Below are positions 30,847 through 42,480 of a DNA stretch of 64,000 nucleotides, one piece after another. The notes below the pieces were generated by a model. That model was given only the letters and a program-made list of their open reading frames with translations, was not told the DNA's origin and ran no database searches. The translations under genes and the position numbers were made by a program. Numbering within the stretch: position 1 is the stretch's first letter; every line of letters begins with the position of its first letter. The stretch comes from Miscanthus floridulus (lineage: Eukaryota; Streptophyta; Magnoliopsida; Poales; Poaceae), in contig NC_089581.1 of assembly GCF_019320115.1 (NCBI RefSeq), positions 15,153,100-15,217,099 of the forward strand, read 5' to 3'.

Positions 30847-32385
30847 TCAGAAGGTGGCTTTCTTGAGCGAGGTGATGGTCACCGACGACCCTAGCGCGGA
30901 GGCGCCGACCTGGACGTCGAAGGAGTCGTAGCGGAGGAAGAGCTCGGCGACGAGGAGGCGCGCGATGAGCACGACGAAGTCCTTGCCGGCGCACTGTTTG
31001 TCCTGCAGCGTGGGCGACGCCGTCTCGGGCCCGTTGGACCAGACGACGTGGCGAAGCAGCTGCGCGCCATCCTCCCCGAGGAACCTGTCGGGCACGTACT
31101 CCTCGGCGCGCGCGAAGACGCGCGGGTCCTTGGTGGCCATGGGCTGGTAGCCGAAGAGCATCTCCCCCTCTCGCACCTCGAAGCCGTAGTCGTGGCTCTC
31201 CACCACCATGTCCCGCTTGGCGCGCCCGTACTGCATCGCCACGGGGGGCTCGATCCGCAGCGCCTCGTACACGGCCGACTTCACCAGCGGCATCTCCGCC
31301 AGCGCCTTCATGGTCACCTCGCCGCCGTGCGCGCGCACGGCGTCGCGCACCTCGGTGGCCAGCCGCCCGTGCGTGCGCGCGCCGGCGCGGCCCAGCCACT
31401 TGACGAGCGACGGGAACAGGATCTTCATGCCGCCGAAGGAGTTGAAGCACATGGCGAAGAGGATGTTGTGCACCGCCTCCTCCCGCGCAATGCCGAGGCG
31501 CTCGCCCTCGTGGACCACCCCCCTGGACGCGTCGCGGAAGAAGTCGGCGAGCCGGTCGTAGTCCTTCTTCACCAGCGCCGGCGGGAGGCGGAACGAGTGA
31601 AGCAGCGAGTCCTCGACGTGCTTGGGCAGGCCAAGGCTGAGCAGCGGGCTGAGCTGGAACAGCACCCACTTGGTGATCAGCTTGGGCCCGTCGCCCTGGA
31701 GCGCCGACTCGGCGGGGTCGCGCCCCAGCAGCGCCTGGCAGAGGAAGGAGAAGGCGGCGGCGTCGTTGTGGTGGCCGAAGTCGGCCTTGCCGACCCTGGC
31801 CAGCTCGTTCTCCATGATCCCGAAGAGTTCGCCGTACACCTCGCGGAACTTGGGGATCACGTGCTGCCGACGGTGCGACAGGAGGTAGAAGAGGAGCGTC
31901 TTGAGCGGCCCGTGGTTGGGCTCGCTGGGGTCGAGGTACGAGAGCACGCGGTAGCCGCCGGTGAGGTCGGTGGAGGGCATGAAGGTTCCCGTGAACAGGT
32001 CCGTCTTGTCCACAAGCGAGGTGTCGAAGAGTACCGGGAAGGAGGCGGCGTCGAGGAGCGCCACCACGCGCGGGTCGCGCGCCACGAAGGGGCCCGGTGG
32101 CATGTTGAGCCGCACCACGGTGGAGCCGTGCGCGCGCACGCGGGAGGTGAAGAACCCGTCGCGGCCGCCGGGCCCGTAGAAGTACTCGAACCGGTCGCGG
32201 ATCGCGCCCAGCACCGGCGGGCCGTAGTCGCCCGGCACCTTCCGCAGCGGGAGCCGGCGCTTCGGGGACACCACCTCGCGCGGACGGTCCGTCGCCGACG
32301 CGGTCGCCCTGGTCGTCTGCCGCCGCAGGCGGGCACGCGACGACGGCGGCGCCGAGATGGAGGAGAGGTAAGTTGCCGTGGCCAT
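30847..32385 (-). CDS. AOS: Allene oxide synthase, chloroplastic (CYP74A)
   Basis: AOS dehydrates 13-hydroperoxy-linolenic acid to the unstable allene oxide that leads to 12-OPDA and jasmonate. It works in plastids without O2 or a reductase. The intronless ORF encodes 512 residues, the usual size. Residues 1 to about 38 (MATATYLSSISAPPSSRARL) are Ser/Arg/Ala-rich like a transit peptide, and RKVPGDYGPPVLGAIRDRFE opens the mature enzyme. The I-helix segment FAMCFNSFGGMKILFP has the CYP74 form in place of the oxygen-binding A/G-G-x-D/E-T. The K-helix EALR is at 374-377. The haem loop NGPETASPTLQDKQCAGKDF has the ligand Cys465 with the nine-residue insertion typical of CYP74. The frame is intact. 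AOS is favoured over hydroperoxide lyase by overall sequence look; that choice is less certain than CYP74 itself. It is unrelated in function to its neighbours. Confidence 0.93.
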   Translation of the reverse strand: MATATYLSSISAPPSSRARLRRQTTRATASATDRPREVVSPKRRLPLRKVPGDYGPPVLGAIRDRFEYFYGPGGRDGFFTSRVRAHGSTVVRLNMPPGPFVARDPRVVALLDAASFPVLFDTSLVDKTDLFTGTFMPSTDLTGGYRVLSYLDPSEPNHGPLKTLLFYLLSHRRQHVIPKFREVYGELFGIMENELARVGKADFGHHNDAAAFSFLCQALLGRDPAESALQGDGPKLITKWVLFQLSPLLSLGLPKHVEDSLLHSFRLPPALVKKDYDRLADFFRDASRGVVHEGERLGIAREEAVHNILFAMCFNSFGGMKILFPSLVKWLGRAGARTHGRLATEVRDAVRAHGGEVTMKALAEMPLVKSAVYEALRIEPPVAMQYGRAKRDMVVESHDYGFEVREGEMLFGYQPMATKDPRVFARAEEYVPDRFLGEDGAQLLRHVVWSNGPETASPTLQDKQCAGKDFVVLIARLLVAELFLRYDSFDVQVGASALGSSVTITSLKKATF

Positions 32386-32844
32386 TTCTTGATCTGCTCG
32401 CGGACCGGCGCCGAAGACTGGTGCGGTGCTACAACTACAGACAGCGAGTGCCGTGTAGAGTGGCGCCAGCAGATGTGGTTATAATAAGGCGAGCGTGTCA
32501 GTGCTCAGTACTGAGCCTTGGGTGCGTTTTAAAAGGGTTGGGCTGGGAGGAGGGGGGAAGAAGGCAGTTACCCGTCCGCTGAGCGCGTCAGGGTGAGAAA
32601 CGTGTGCCATTTCCGGCGGTGATCCGGTAGCGAAGTGCGGCCGGCCGGTGGTGGGCTGGTTGCGCGTTATGGATTCGTGATCCCCGGCGCTTTCACGGTC
32701 ACCGGGGACCTCCCGGGCGGCACCAATGCACGCGGCGAAATGGATTGCAGAACGTGGAATACTTTAACAGACTCGTATGCCTATTCAGAGTTTAAATCCA
32801 CGACGTAAAGTGTGGGGGTGTCATTGGATGTCATACGTGGACGT
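32386..32844 (-). promoter_or_regulatory. Probable AOS promoter and 5' UTR
   Basis: Reading minus, a TATA-like TTATTATAACC lies at about 32477-32487, some 95 bp before the ATG, which suits a 5' UTR near 65 bp. The stretch beyond is GC-rich to about 32760. I see no certain jasmonate or wound element. Confidence 0.5.
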
Positions 32845-33112
32845 CGTATCGGTGTTTGCATACTAATAAAAAAATAAATTATAGAATTCACAAGATGAAT
32901 TTATTAAGCCTAATTAATCCGTTATTAGCATATATGTACTGTAGCACCATATTGTTAAATCATAGACTAATTAGGCTTAAAAGATTCGTCTCGTAAATTA
33001 GTCATAAACTGTGTAATTAATTATTTTTTAGTCTATATTTAATACTTTATGCATGTGTTCAAATATTCGATGGGATAGCGAGTAAACTTTAGGGAAAGAA
33101 CTAAACAATGCC
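32845..33112 (+). mobile_element. Degenerate MITE of the ...ACTAAACAATGCC type
   Basis: It shares ATTAGGCTTAAAAGATTCGTC, TGTGTAATTAATTATTTTTT and TTTATGCATGTGTTCAAATA with the MITEs at 53795 and 54772 and ends AACTAAACAATGCC. It lies about 460 bp upstream of AOS. Confidence 0.65.
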
Positions 33113-33243
33113 TTCGTTTACTATGCATGCTATTGTCTCCCTTCAAAACAAACTTGTCGTTTAGAAAAATATTTGGCCTCTGTTCTACAGCACTATTTCA
33201 ACGAATAGTATTTTCCTCTCATAACATTTTAGCATAAGTCAAA

Positions 33244-33475
33244 TTTCAGCATTGTTCGCCTAAACACGTTTAAACGCCCGTCTACACGTGTTTAACCCGC
33301 TAAACAGTGGGTTCTCATTCCGTTTAGGCCCTAGTCACTGAATTAAACGCTAAATGTTTAAACGGTCAAACCAGTCAAAAAGGTTTAAAGATGGCAATAA
33401 AGAGTGATTAAACACGTGTAATGGCCAAACCATGCGTTTAAACGGCTGTTTAGGCGCTAAACTATGAAAGTTAGG
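33244..33475. repeat. TTTAAACG-rich repeat, probable old MITE
   Basis: CACGTTTAAACGCCCG at the left, several internal AAACGC/GTTTAAAC phrases, and GCGTTTAAACGGCTGTTTAG at the right give many inverted matches. No exact terminal repeat or target duplication can be fixed. Confidence 0.5.
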
Positions 33476-33692
33476 GTGTTAAACGAATTTTTTTTGGGTT
33501 GGTGAATTTGGGGTTGCATGTGTGGTAGGTGTAGGATCGAGATAACAGACTAGAGGGTGTGAATAGGCATTTCTAAAAATAAATACGTCGACTAACCGAG
33601 ATAAATACGGAATTAAAACTAACGGTCTAGCCAAGACTACAACCCTCCATCTAAATTCACAAGCATCTTATAAATATTCTAATTAGGCAATA

Positions 33693-33830
33693 GCCCTGTT
33701 CGGCTTACCCCCATATTCGGCTTGTTCGGCTTATTTTTTCAGCCAAAATAATATTTTTCTCTCACAACAATTCAGCTAAAACAGTGTTTTTAGTCAGTTT
33801 CAGTCAAGTTTCAGACCAGCGAACAGGGCC
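33693..33830 (+). mobile_element. GGCCCTGTTCG-type MITE nested in the SIRE-like LTR
   Basis: 138 bp. The left end is GCCCTGTTCGGCTTACCCCC and the right end is CCAGCGAACAGGGCC. It shares TTTCTCTCACAACAATTCAG with the family. Its nearest relative here is 52281-52419 in reverse arrangement. Confidence 0.75.
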
Positions 33831-34739
33831 AATAAAAGTATCAGACTAGCTAGATCTCACCTAACTAAATCTAAAAGTAAGGTCACACAAATCTATGCCG
33901 CTAGTACTCAACCAACCGAAGAGCTCCTACACATGTTAGTAAGCAAAAGCACAAAGCCACCTAAGCCCACTAGCAATGCTCAATAACAAGGCTACACAAG
34001 CTAAATTATAGAGCGTAAAACACTTAGCTACACAAACTAAGCAATATGACTAACAAGATCACTTAAACCGAATTAGTCACGCAAGGGAGCTACTTCTATG
34101 CTACACAAGCAAGAAGGTATTTAGCAAGCTACACAAGCTAACAATTATAAGAGCAACTACACAAGCACAATAAATATGAAAGTAATTACAAGCTTATATA
34201 AGGGAATTACAAACCAATAGAAAGACAAGGATGACACAACGATTTTATCCCGAGGTTCATGTACTTATCAACACGCTAGTCCCCGTTGAGACAAGCTCTA
34301 AGGTTGTCGCCGGTGTTCTTGGTAGTGGTGACCCGTAAGTCACACTCTCCTACGTGGAGTGCTTACCACAAGCTCTAGCACTTGACCCGGTCGGATCACT
34401 TGTCGTCCTTCACGTCTCGCTCTCCTAGAGTTGCTCTTCGCGGCTCCCGCAGGGTGAGCATAATCCCCCTTACAATCTCTTTGTGTGCTTCGATGGAGAC
34501 CACCACCAAGCCATCTAGGAGGTGGCAATCTCCAAGAGTAACAAGCACTACCGGCTTGCAACTCGATCACCTAATGCCACTCGATGCAACCTCACAATGC
34601 AATCGCACTAGAATCGTTCACTCGCTCGATCGGATGATCACTATCAAGCACAAGTGAGTTAGAGGGCTCCCAAGCACACCTACACAAGCCACCAAGGCTT
34701 AACTAAAACCAAATAGAGCCGTTGGAGCAAAGCTATTGG

Positions 34740-35170
34740 TTTCTGCGATGGCACCGGACACGATGGTGCCCCTTCCAACGATCGAATTCCCAGACAGGGG
34801 TGGCAGTGGCACTGCCCTAGGGGTGGTGGTGCACCGCTCTAGGCATGGCGGTGCCCAAGCGGTGACCATGTCCACTTCCCTTGTTCTCTGCCAAAAAGCA
34901 GCAGTAGCACCGGACAGCACTCGACGGTGCACCGCCCTCACGATGGCGGTGTACACCATCACTTTCGGTGACCACCCCGACTACTGCTACGCTCGGCCAA
35001 GTCCAGGTAGGCATTGCCCTAGAAGCGGCGGTGCCACCGGACCACCAGTGGTGGTGCCCTTAGGGCAACACGCTGCTCTCAGCCTCCTAGCCGGTCATCG
35101 CTATAGGGGTGGAGGTGCACCGGACAGGGGGTGGCGGTGCCACTCAGGCAGCACCCTGAGCCCGGTTTTG
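34740..35170 (-). repeat. Imperfect tandem repeats around GGTGCACCGGACA
   Basis: Phrases such as GGTGGCGGTGCCAC, GCACCGGACA and GGTGGTGCACCGC recur some ten times. They occupy the same part of the LTR as the GACCGGACGC palindromes of the forward LTR at 2566-2960 and again pair CCGG with its complement. Confidence 0.6.
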
Positions 35171-35387
35171 CTTCCTCTTCTTCACATTTTTCAACACCTT
35201 TGCAAATATACTAACACCACCAACTGTTCACCACATGTGTTAGCTTTTCATAAACATTTCCCAAAGGATTAGTCACTCAATTCACCACGCCACTCGATCC
35301 TAACATGTATGCAAGGTTAGATCGGTCAAGTGGCACTAGATGACCGATATACAAACAAGTTTGCTCCTCTTAATAGTACGACCATCT

Positions 35388-35392
35388 ATCCT
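35388..35392 (+). repeat. Target-site duplication ATCCT (left) of the Gypsy element
   Basis: ATCCT before the LTR start is identical to 49337-49341 after the 3' LTR end. Confidence 0.9.
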
Positions 35393-36821
35393 TGTCGGGG
35401 ACCTAATACTGGGGTACCCCAGGAGGTGGAACCAATAACCATCGAACGTTAAAAACTTTAGGATGGACAAGGGCGCCGATATGTTCCTTGCCCGAATGAC
35501 AGAAGTTTGGTTCCATCTCACCCGACGCCTTTAGGCTAGCCCCGCCCCGCCCCGCTCGAGGGCTAAGGGCTAGTCTTCACCTCTGCCTGACACCTTTGGG
35601 TTAGCCTCGCCTCGCCCGAGGGCTAAGGGCTAGCCTCCGATCCGCCCGATGCCTTCGGGACAGCTCCACCTCGCCCGAGGGTTGAGGGATAGACTCCGCC
35701 TCGCCCGACCCCCGGGGGGTGGGCTCGGTCACGCCTAAGGGATAAGGACTAGACTCTGTCTCGCTCGACGACCGAGGACAAACCTTGCCCCGTTCAATAT
35801 CCAAAGACTGGTTTTGTCTTACCTGATAACTTCTCCTTCGTTCCCTCATGATCATGGGCACGGAGCAAGATTAGACGTTCGGGTCAACCACGGCTTCAAG
35901 GACCATACCCTGCGCCCCGGCAGGAAAGGTACTGCCAGGGAACGACAAGATGGGTGCTTTAGACCCTTCTGGGAGCCGCAAAGCCCAAAAGGTATTGCAG
36001 GAGCGTGCTCCTTGTCCTGTAGAGTTGTAGGCGACGCCTTCAGCTCTGGGACACGGAACCCAACGAAGATATACGACAACCACTACACTCCAGAAAAAGG
36101 TTTGCGATCTCCACGAAGGACAGACATGCCGTCGCCACGTTATGGACCCAAGGGAGTGGCACCCGCTTCCCGACCCCTTGGGTCCACCAAATCAAAGGAC
36201 CTTGCCCACAGCGCTACTCCGGACCTCGACCCCGCGTCCCTCCGACAGAGACTCATAGGAGCCAGGAGGCGTGCGAAGCAAGGCTGGGCAAGGTTCATAA
36301 GTCAAAACCATTGTATTGTAGCCCATATCCTGCGTAGGGCAGTATTTTGCAGACATCCTGACATTCTACAGGGGCGTCAACAGTATTATAGGCGCTTATC
36401 ATCCTTCACACTCATCAGAATGAGAAACCAGGCTAGGTAGACATGAGCCACAAGACTAGGTAGAGTACGCATTCTAAGCCCTCACCCTTGTAAAGCTAGC
36501 CCCTTCATCTATAAAAGGGGATGTGCTTCCTCCAAATAAACGGCCCCGAACAACACGAGACACACACACATAGTCAAGCTGCTACCAAGCTCTTGGCCTC
36601 CTTTTGACCCTTCCATCAGAGATTTGGGACCTGTCCCTCTCTCAATCATTTGTATCCCCTACTATGAACCATTCACGGTGCTAATAACACGAGCAGCAAT
36701 AAACTGGACGTAGGGATATTCAGCCCGAACCAGTATAAATCTTATGTCCTTTAGTGCACCATCCGAGCCTAACGCGCATTACTATAAATTTACTTGCCGG
36801 TGCTTGTACGAAACACCGACA
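35393..36821 (+). repeat. 5' LTR of the Gypsy element (1429 bp)
   Basis: It starts TGTCGGGGACC and ends ACACCGACA. Between 35520 and 35800 lie about four ~60-bp units of the form CCCGACGCCTTTAGG...GAGGGCTAAGGGCTAG. A TATA box (TATAAAAGG, 36510-36518) lies about 310 bp before the LTR end, giving a plausible transcription start near 36540. Confidence 0.92.
36510..36517 (+). promoter_or_regulatory. TATA box of the Gypsy 5' LTR
   Basis: TATAAAAG after CTTCATC. It is conserved at 49027-49034 in the 3' LTR. The AT-rich box stands out in a GC-rich LTR. Confidence 0.7.
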
Positions 36822-36841
36822 GTTGGCGCGCCAGGTAGGGG
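36822..36841 (+). other. Primer-binding site of the Gypsy element
   Basis: GTTGGCGCGCCAGGTAGGGG lies directly after the LTR. TGG at its second base pairs with a tRNA CCA end. I do not name the tRNA. Confidence 0.75.
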
Positions 36842-36909
36842 ACTTGCGCGTTCCAAATCAGGCCTCGGATGGCCACCCACGCAATTAGCTGGGCCCCGAG
36901 CGCACACGT

Positions 36910-39039
36910 GTGTTTTGGCGACCTAGATTTCATCGTCACACTTGGAGGAGAACTGGCGCTGACTCACATGGCCGCCCAGTCTCTCTCTTCCATCAACCTC
37001 AGTATCTGAGGCTTGAGGGCCCATCGGGCAACTCCCTTGGACCCCAGTTATCCAGGGAGGCCTCGTGCAACGTCGCCCTATTTTCAGAAGGCCCCATATG
37101 GAGCGCCCCGACAGTGTTTCCGTTCGGTCTCCGCAATGCTGCGACGACCACTGGCCACCTTCTGGCACTACGTATGGCTCAGCCGCCCATGGACAATGAG
37201 TTCATGGGGACAATTGAGCATGATACGAAGACTCTCTACGAGCTCCTCAACGAGGAGCCAGGATCGCTCTCTAGCTCGGACTCCAGTAGGGGGAGCCACC
37301 ACCCTTCCCAGAAATGCTTCATGGCGCAGACCCCCGAGGGGCACATCGAAAGTGTCTCCGGGGAAGAGGTTACCTCGTCAAACAACCCTGACGGTAGATC
37401 TAGGGAAGAGACGACAGTCCCATCTCGCCTAAGGATAGAGCAGCTGAGGGCCCATCAGCTAGAGATCGATGAGGTCGGGCAAGGGCTTGTCTAGGAGTAC
37501 GCAGACATCAATCATGAGATTGAACGCCACAAAGACGGGGGGCGCGCACGCGCCACAGCCCGCACCGTACACCAAAGGATCCTCACCGATGATGGGACCC
37601 TTCCTCACTTTGCTCGGGCGAGCCAAAACATCGCCACAGCAACTGCCTTGCTGCATGGCCTACCGGAGGCCACGACGTCCGAGGATAGCTGCGCCCATCG
37701 AGAAATTCGCACGTTGCTCGAGCGTGTGGCGGCGCAGTAGGCAGAAAGTTCACTGTCTCGATGATGCAAACCTGACACTAGCCAGCGCACGCCCTTAGTG
37801 CATCCCACCAAGGATGCATCCGTTCACCAAACACCGCCACGCAGCAGGCAGTCCTCCATCGTCCTGGTGCATCAACGCCTCGGCCATGACCGCGACGTAC
37901 GCAGCATCATCAACGCTCGCAAACGCGCCCATGATGACCATGGAGAGGCAGCACACCACGGCTACCATCCTCGATGTGGTGGACGCTATGACAGCAACAA
38001 GGACCGAAGCCCGAGCCTCGGCCTGCCAGGCCCTTAGGCCTTCGGCCGACACATCCTCAACGCTGCATTCTCGCTAAGGTATCGACCGCCTACCAATATC
38101 CCTAAATATTCTAGCGAAACAAATCCCGGGCTTTGGCTCGAAGACTATCGGCTTGCATGTCAGGCCAGTGGTGCGAGTGATGATGATTTCATTATTCGCA
38201 ATCTCCCGCTGTTCTTGGCCAATTCGGCACGTGCGTGGCTGGAGCACCTACCATCCAACGCCATTCAAAGCTGGGTGGATCTGACGGAGATCTTTGTGGA
38301 CAACTTCCATGGCACGTATAAATGCCCTAGAAACCCATGGGACCTCAAGAACTATCATCAGAAGGCCGATGAAACCCTCCGTGGGTACATCTGGCGCTTC
38401 TCTCGGCAGTGCAATGAGCTCCCTAATGTCGCCGACGCCGACGTGATACGAGCCTTCCTATCCGAGACAACCTGCGAATCCCTGGTCCATAAGCTAGGAC
38501 ATAGGGGTCCGCGGACTACCAAGGAACTCCTGGACATCGCCACAAGTCATGCCTCTGGAGAGGAGGCGATCGGAGCCATCTTTGACCGCTCCGACGGAAA
38601 GACAAGGCGGGACAAGGACGCCGGTGAAGGCGCCTCCAACCGTCCTGCCAAAAGGAAAAATAAGAAGCAACGGCACGACAACTCGCTCGTGGCCGCTGCC
38701 GATCGTAAAGGTGGCCGGAAGCCCGCGGAGGGCACTCTGAACCACTTTGAGAAAATGCTCGAGCGGCCATGCCCAAACCACGCCTTCCTAGCCAAACATC
38801 TATACAAGGATTGCGGCCTCATGCGCAAATACTTGTCCGAGGGCCTTAGCAAAGGGGAGCAGGGGAAGGAGCCTGTTCCCGCCACAGATGATGTAGAGGA
38901 GAAGGACGACGCCTTCCCAATGTCAATCGACGCCCTCATGATCTTCGGAGGATCAACGGCCTATGACTCCAAGCGCCGCCAAAAGGTCACGCGTCGTGAG
39001 GTCTATACAGCTAGACCGACCACGCCTGCCTTCCTCTAG
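36910..39039 (+). pseudogene. Gypsy gag, decayed
   Basis: Gag forms the particle and binds the RNA. Pieces lie in one frame: 36910-37494, then a continuation with stops to about 37760, then 38215-39039. The last piece is the retrotransposon gag domain (ARAWLEHLPSNAIQSWVDLT, FRGYIWRFSRQCNELP-like text, ADVIRAFLSETTCESL). A Lys/Arg-rich patch (RPAKRKNKKQRH) and a Cys/His cluster (CPNHAFLAKHLYKDC) follow. Stops at 37492-37494, around 37740 and at 39037-39039 break it, mostly where a Gln or Arg codon is expected. This suggests C-to-T decay at methylated sites. Confidence 0.85.
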
Positions 39040-39690
39040 TGGTCGGAATCCGCCATAACCTTTGACCGGACCGACCATCTGGAAGCCATCCCACACCCAG
39101 GAAGGTACCCCCTTATCGTCGACCCGATCGTTGGTCCAAAGCGGCTCATGAAAGTACTGATGGATGGAGGCAGCAGCCTCAACATCATGTACGCCAAGAC
39201 GCTCGACGAGATGGGCGTCAACCGAATGAACCTCCATCCTGTCCGAGCGCCTTTCCATGGCGTTGTGCCTGGTAGGCAAGCCGTGCCACTAGGGCAGATC
39301 GATCTGCCCGTCACTTTTGGGTATCGGTCCAATTACCGGACTGAGACCCTCACCTTCGACGTAGTGAGGTTCCCAGGGACTTTCCACACCATCCTAGGAC
39401 GACCATGCTACGTGAAGTTCATGGCCGTCCCCAATTATACGTACCTTAAGCTGAAGATGCTAGGCCCCCGCGGGGTCATCACCATCGACACCTCCCTCCA
39501 GCGCGCTTACGAGTACGAAGTCGAATGCTGTGGACACGCATCCGCAGTCATCGCCTCCGAAGAGCTCGCCACCCTCAGGGAGGAGGTCGTTGAAGAAGCA
39601 CCCAACACGAAGTGGTCGTCCAGGTCGTTCAAATCGGCGGAAGGACCTAAGGAGGTCCCCTTGGACCCCAGCAACTCCGAGGGCAAAAAG
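39040..39690 (+). pseudogene. Gypsy aspartic protease region
   Basis: It continues the gag frame after the TAG. The active-site motif reads VLMDGGSSLNIMY at about 39157, with DGGSS in place of the common D-S/T-G. It is followed about 80 residues later by the flap-side ILGRP motif at about 39390. A frameshift near 39685 moves the following RT into another frame. Confidence 0.85.
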
Positions 39691-39699
39691 TCTATATCG

Positions 39700-41100
39700 G
39701 GACCGTGTTCTCCTCCGAATAGGAAAGCGCGCTCGTCGACTTCCTCCACGATAATAAAGACATCTTTGCGTGGAAACCCTCGGATATGCCGCGCATCCCG
39801 AGGGAGGTCGCTGAGCATACTCTCTAGATCCTCTCGGGCTCCAAGCCAGTGAAGCAACGCCTACGCCGCTTCGATGAGGAAAAACGCCGAGCCATCGGTG
39901 AAGAGATAGCAAAATTGTTAGCTGTTGGGTTCATCAGAGAAGTACACCACCTAGAGTGGTTAGCAAATCTTGTTCTTGTGCGAAAAAAGAGCAGGAAATG
40001 GAGAATGTGTGTCGATTACACAGGCCTCAACAAGGCGTGTCCAAAGGATCTGTTTCCTTTGCCACAAATAGACCAAATAGTCAATTCCACCTCGGGGTGC
40101 GAAACCCTCTGTTTCCTTGACGCATACTCTGGTTACCACCAGATCACGATAAAAGAGTCCAACCAGCTCACGACATCTTTTATCACCCCCTTCGGATCGT
40201 TCTGCTACATTTCAATGTCGTTCGGTCTGAAGAACGCTGGGGCAACTTACCAGCGCTGTATGCTCAATTGCTTCGGAGACCTCATCGGGTGAACCATAGA
40301 GGCCTACATCGATGACATCGTAGTCAAGTCCAAGCGAGTTGACCACCTTGTCACCGATCTTGAAACAACCTTTGTGAAACTCCGGGCAAACAGCATCAAA
40401 CTCAATCCCGAAAAATGTGTTTTTGGGGTTCTGAGGGGCATGCTGCTCGGCTTCGTTGTTTCCGAGCGCGGCATCGAAGCCAACCCAGAAAAAATATCAG
40501 CCATTACAAAGATGGGCCCGATCCAAAACATAAAGGGGGTTCAGCAGATCACAGGGTGCCTTGCCGCCCTCAGCCGATTCATTTCGCGCCTCGATGAACG
40601 AGGACTCTCCCTTTATCGACTCCTGAAGAAATTCGACCGCTTTGAGTGGACAGCTGAGGCTCAAGAAGTGCTTGACATGGTTAAGCAATTTCTAACTAAA
40701 CCCCTGGTTCTGGTCCCTCCAAGCAATGGAGAATCCCTCCTCCTATATATTGTGGCCACCACACAAGTGGTTAGCGCCGCCTTAGTAGTAGAGCGGGAAG
40801 AAGAGGGGCACACCTTCAGGGTGCAGCGCCCTGTATATTTCATCAGTGAGGTATTATCTGACTCCAAAACCTGCTACGCCCAAATCCAGAAACTCCTATA
40901 CACCGTCCTCATCACCAAGAGGAAGCTACGCCACTACTTTGAGTCACACCCTATGACAGTAGTGACATCGTTCCCCCTCGGCGAGGTCATCCATAGCTAG
41001 GACGCTATGGGAAGAACCACAAAGTGGGCATTTGAGCTGATGGATTAGGGCATTTCTTATGCCCCCTGAACAGCGATCAAATCTCAGGTACTGGCTGACT
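39700..41100 (+). pseudogene. Gypsy reverse transcriptase, decayed
   Basis: RT copies element RNA to DNA. Its blocks read in one frame: LAVGFIREVHHLEWLANLVL, WRMCVDYTGLNKACPKD, FLDAYSGYHQI, FITPFGSFCYISMSFGLKNA, the active site AYIDDIVVKS (about 40308), LNPEKCVFGV, and RFISRLDERGLSLYRLLKK. A TGA at 40290-40292 sits 7 codons before the YIDD box, where the intact frame should carry Arg. TAG at 40998-41000 is another stop. The second copy in this window (8023-10027) has the same TGA. Confidence 0.93.
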
Positions 41101-41650
41101 TCATCGCGGAGTGGACCGAGGTCTAGATGCCACCAGCAGTCGTCGATCAAGAGTACTGGACAATGTACTTCGACGGATCGCTGATGAAGAAGGGTGTCGG
41201 AGTAGGACTAGTTTTTGTATCTCCCCTTGGGGTCCGCATGAGGTACATGGTTCGGCTCCATTTCCCCTCATCAAACAATACTGCAGAATACGAAGCGCTC
41301 ATCAACGGCCTACGAATCGCCATCGAGCTAGGCATCTGACGCCTTAACATCAGGGGTGACTCCTAGCTAGTCATCAACCAGGTCATGAAGGAGTCATACT
41401 GCTACGACGCCAAGATGGAGGCATACTGTCAAGAAGTCCGACGGCTGGAGGACAGATTCGACGGCCTCAAACTCAATCACATCCCAAGGTGCCTCAATGA
41501 AGCAGCCGACACGCTCGCGAAAGCAGCGTCTGGCCAAGAGCCAGTCCTGATAGGCGTCTTTGCCAGCAATCAACACAAACCCTCGGTACACTTCATGGGG
41601 TCGAAACAAGCCGACGATGGCCCATCTAGTCTGACCCAAGGGCCGATCCA
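41101..41650 (+). pseudogene. Gypsy RNase H, decayed
   Basis: The motif YFDGSLMKKGVGVGLVFVSP holds the first catalytic Asp. AEYEALINGLRIAIELGI holds the catalytic Glu. LNHIPRCLNEAADTLAK holds the last conserved Asp. Stops at 41126 (TAG), 41337-41339 (TGA) and 41365 (TAG) break it. A frameshift near 41650 separates it from integrase. Confidence 0.88.
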
Positions 41651-42480
41651 CCAACCACTCCACCTGACCCTGAGGTTATGGAGCTTGAAGAGGACCCAAT
41701 AGCGGAGTTCAACCCTCCCGATGACTGGAGAACGCTTTACCTCGACTACCTCCTCCACGACATACTACCAACGGACAAGACGGAAGCCCGACAGTTAGCA
41801 CAACACGCCAAGTCCTTCGTTCTTGTAGAGGGCGAACTCTACAAACAGAGTCACATCGGGATTCTGCAACTCTATATCCCTAGCGAACAGGAAAAACTTC
41901 TGCTAAGCGATATCCATGGTGGAGTCTACGGTCATCATGCCGCACCAAGAACCTTGGTTGGGAATGCATTCCGACAAGGCTTCTACTGGCCCACCGCAGT
42001 AGCCGATGCCGAGCAAATTGTATGCACCTGCGAAGGGTGTCAGTACTATGCTCGACAAACTCACCTCTCGGCCCAGGCACTCCAGATGATCCCCATCACG
42101 TGGCCCTTCGCGGTCTAGGGGCTCGGCCTAGTTGGGCCACTCAAAAAGGCATCCGGGGGCTTCACCCATCTGCTTGTCACCATAGACAAGTTTACAAAAT
42201 GGATTGAAGCTCGACCAATATCCATGATCAAATTCGAGCAAGCTGTGCTATTCTTCCTCGACATCATCCATCACTTTGGAGTATCGAACTCCATCATCAT
42301 AGACAATGGCACGCAGTTCATCGGCAGGAAATTCATTCACATCTACGATGAACAACACATCCAGATCGATTGGGCAGCCGTCGCGCACCCCTGGACGAAC
42401 GGGTAGGTCGAGCGCGCAAACGGCATGCTCCTTCAAGGCCTCAAGCCTAGAATTTTCAACCGGTTGAACAAGTTTGGCGC
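41651..42480 (+). pseudogene. Gypsy integrase, decayed and C-terminally truncated
   Basis: The zinc-binding HHCC region shows as HGGVYGHHAAPRTLVGNAFR and CTCEGCQYY (41915-42050). The catalytic core shows D in VTIDKFTKWIEA, D in IIIDNGTQFIG and E in VERANGML (42411), so the DDE triad is complete. Two TAG stops (42116-42118 and 42404-42406) lie inside. After AELPKG the usual C-terminal region is lost. No chromodomain is seen, consistent with a Tat-type rather than a chromovirus element. Confidence 0.9.

Larger units (their letters stand above)
33530..35392 (-). mobile_element. SIRE-like solo LTR, reverse orientation, first part
   Basis: It starts TGTAGGATCGAGATAACAGA followed by the AGAGGG...GTGAATAGGC text, which is the reversed CACCCCC...end of these LTRs. 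It runs through a repeat-rich middle of GGTGGCGGTGCACCGG-like units (34740-35170) and is cut at 35392 by the Gypsy element. It resumes at 49342. The whole LTR would be about 2.37 kb. Flanks GTAGG (33525-33529) and GTGGG (49850-49854) match at four of five bases, which fits a decayed target duplication of a solo LTR. A MITE is nested at 33693. Confidence 0.75.

Noticed and set aside
31048..32484. 478-codon plus-strand ORF opposite AOS
   Set aside because: It mirrors a GC-rich coding strand. The AOS frame has all family motifs, and the opposite frame has only Arg/Val/Glu/Gly-rich text.
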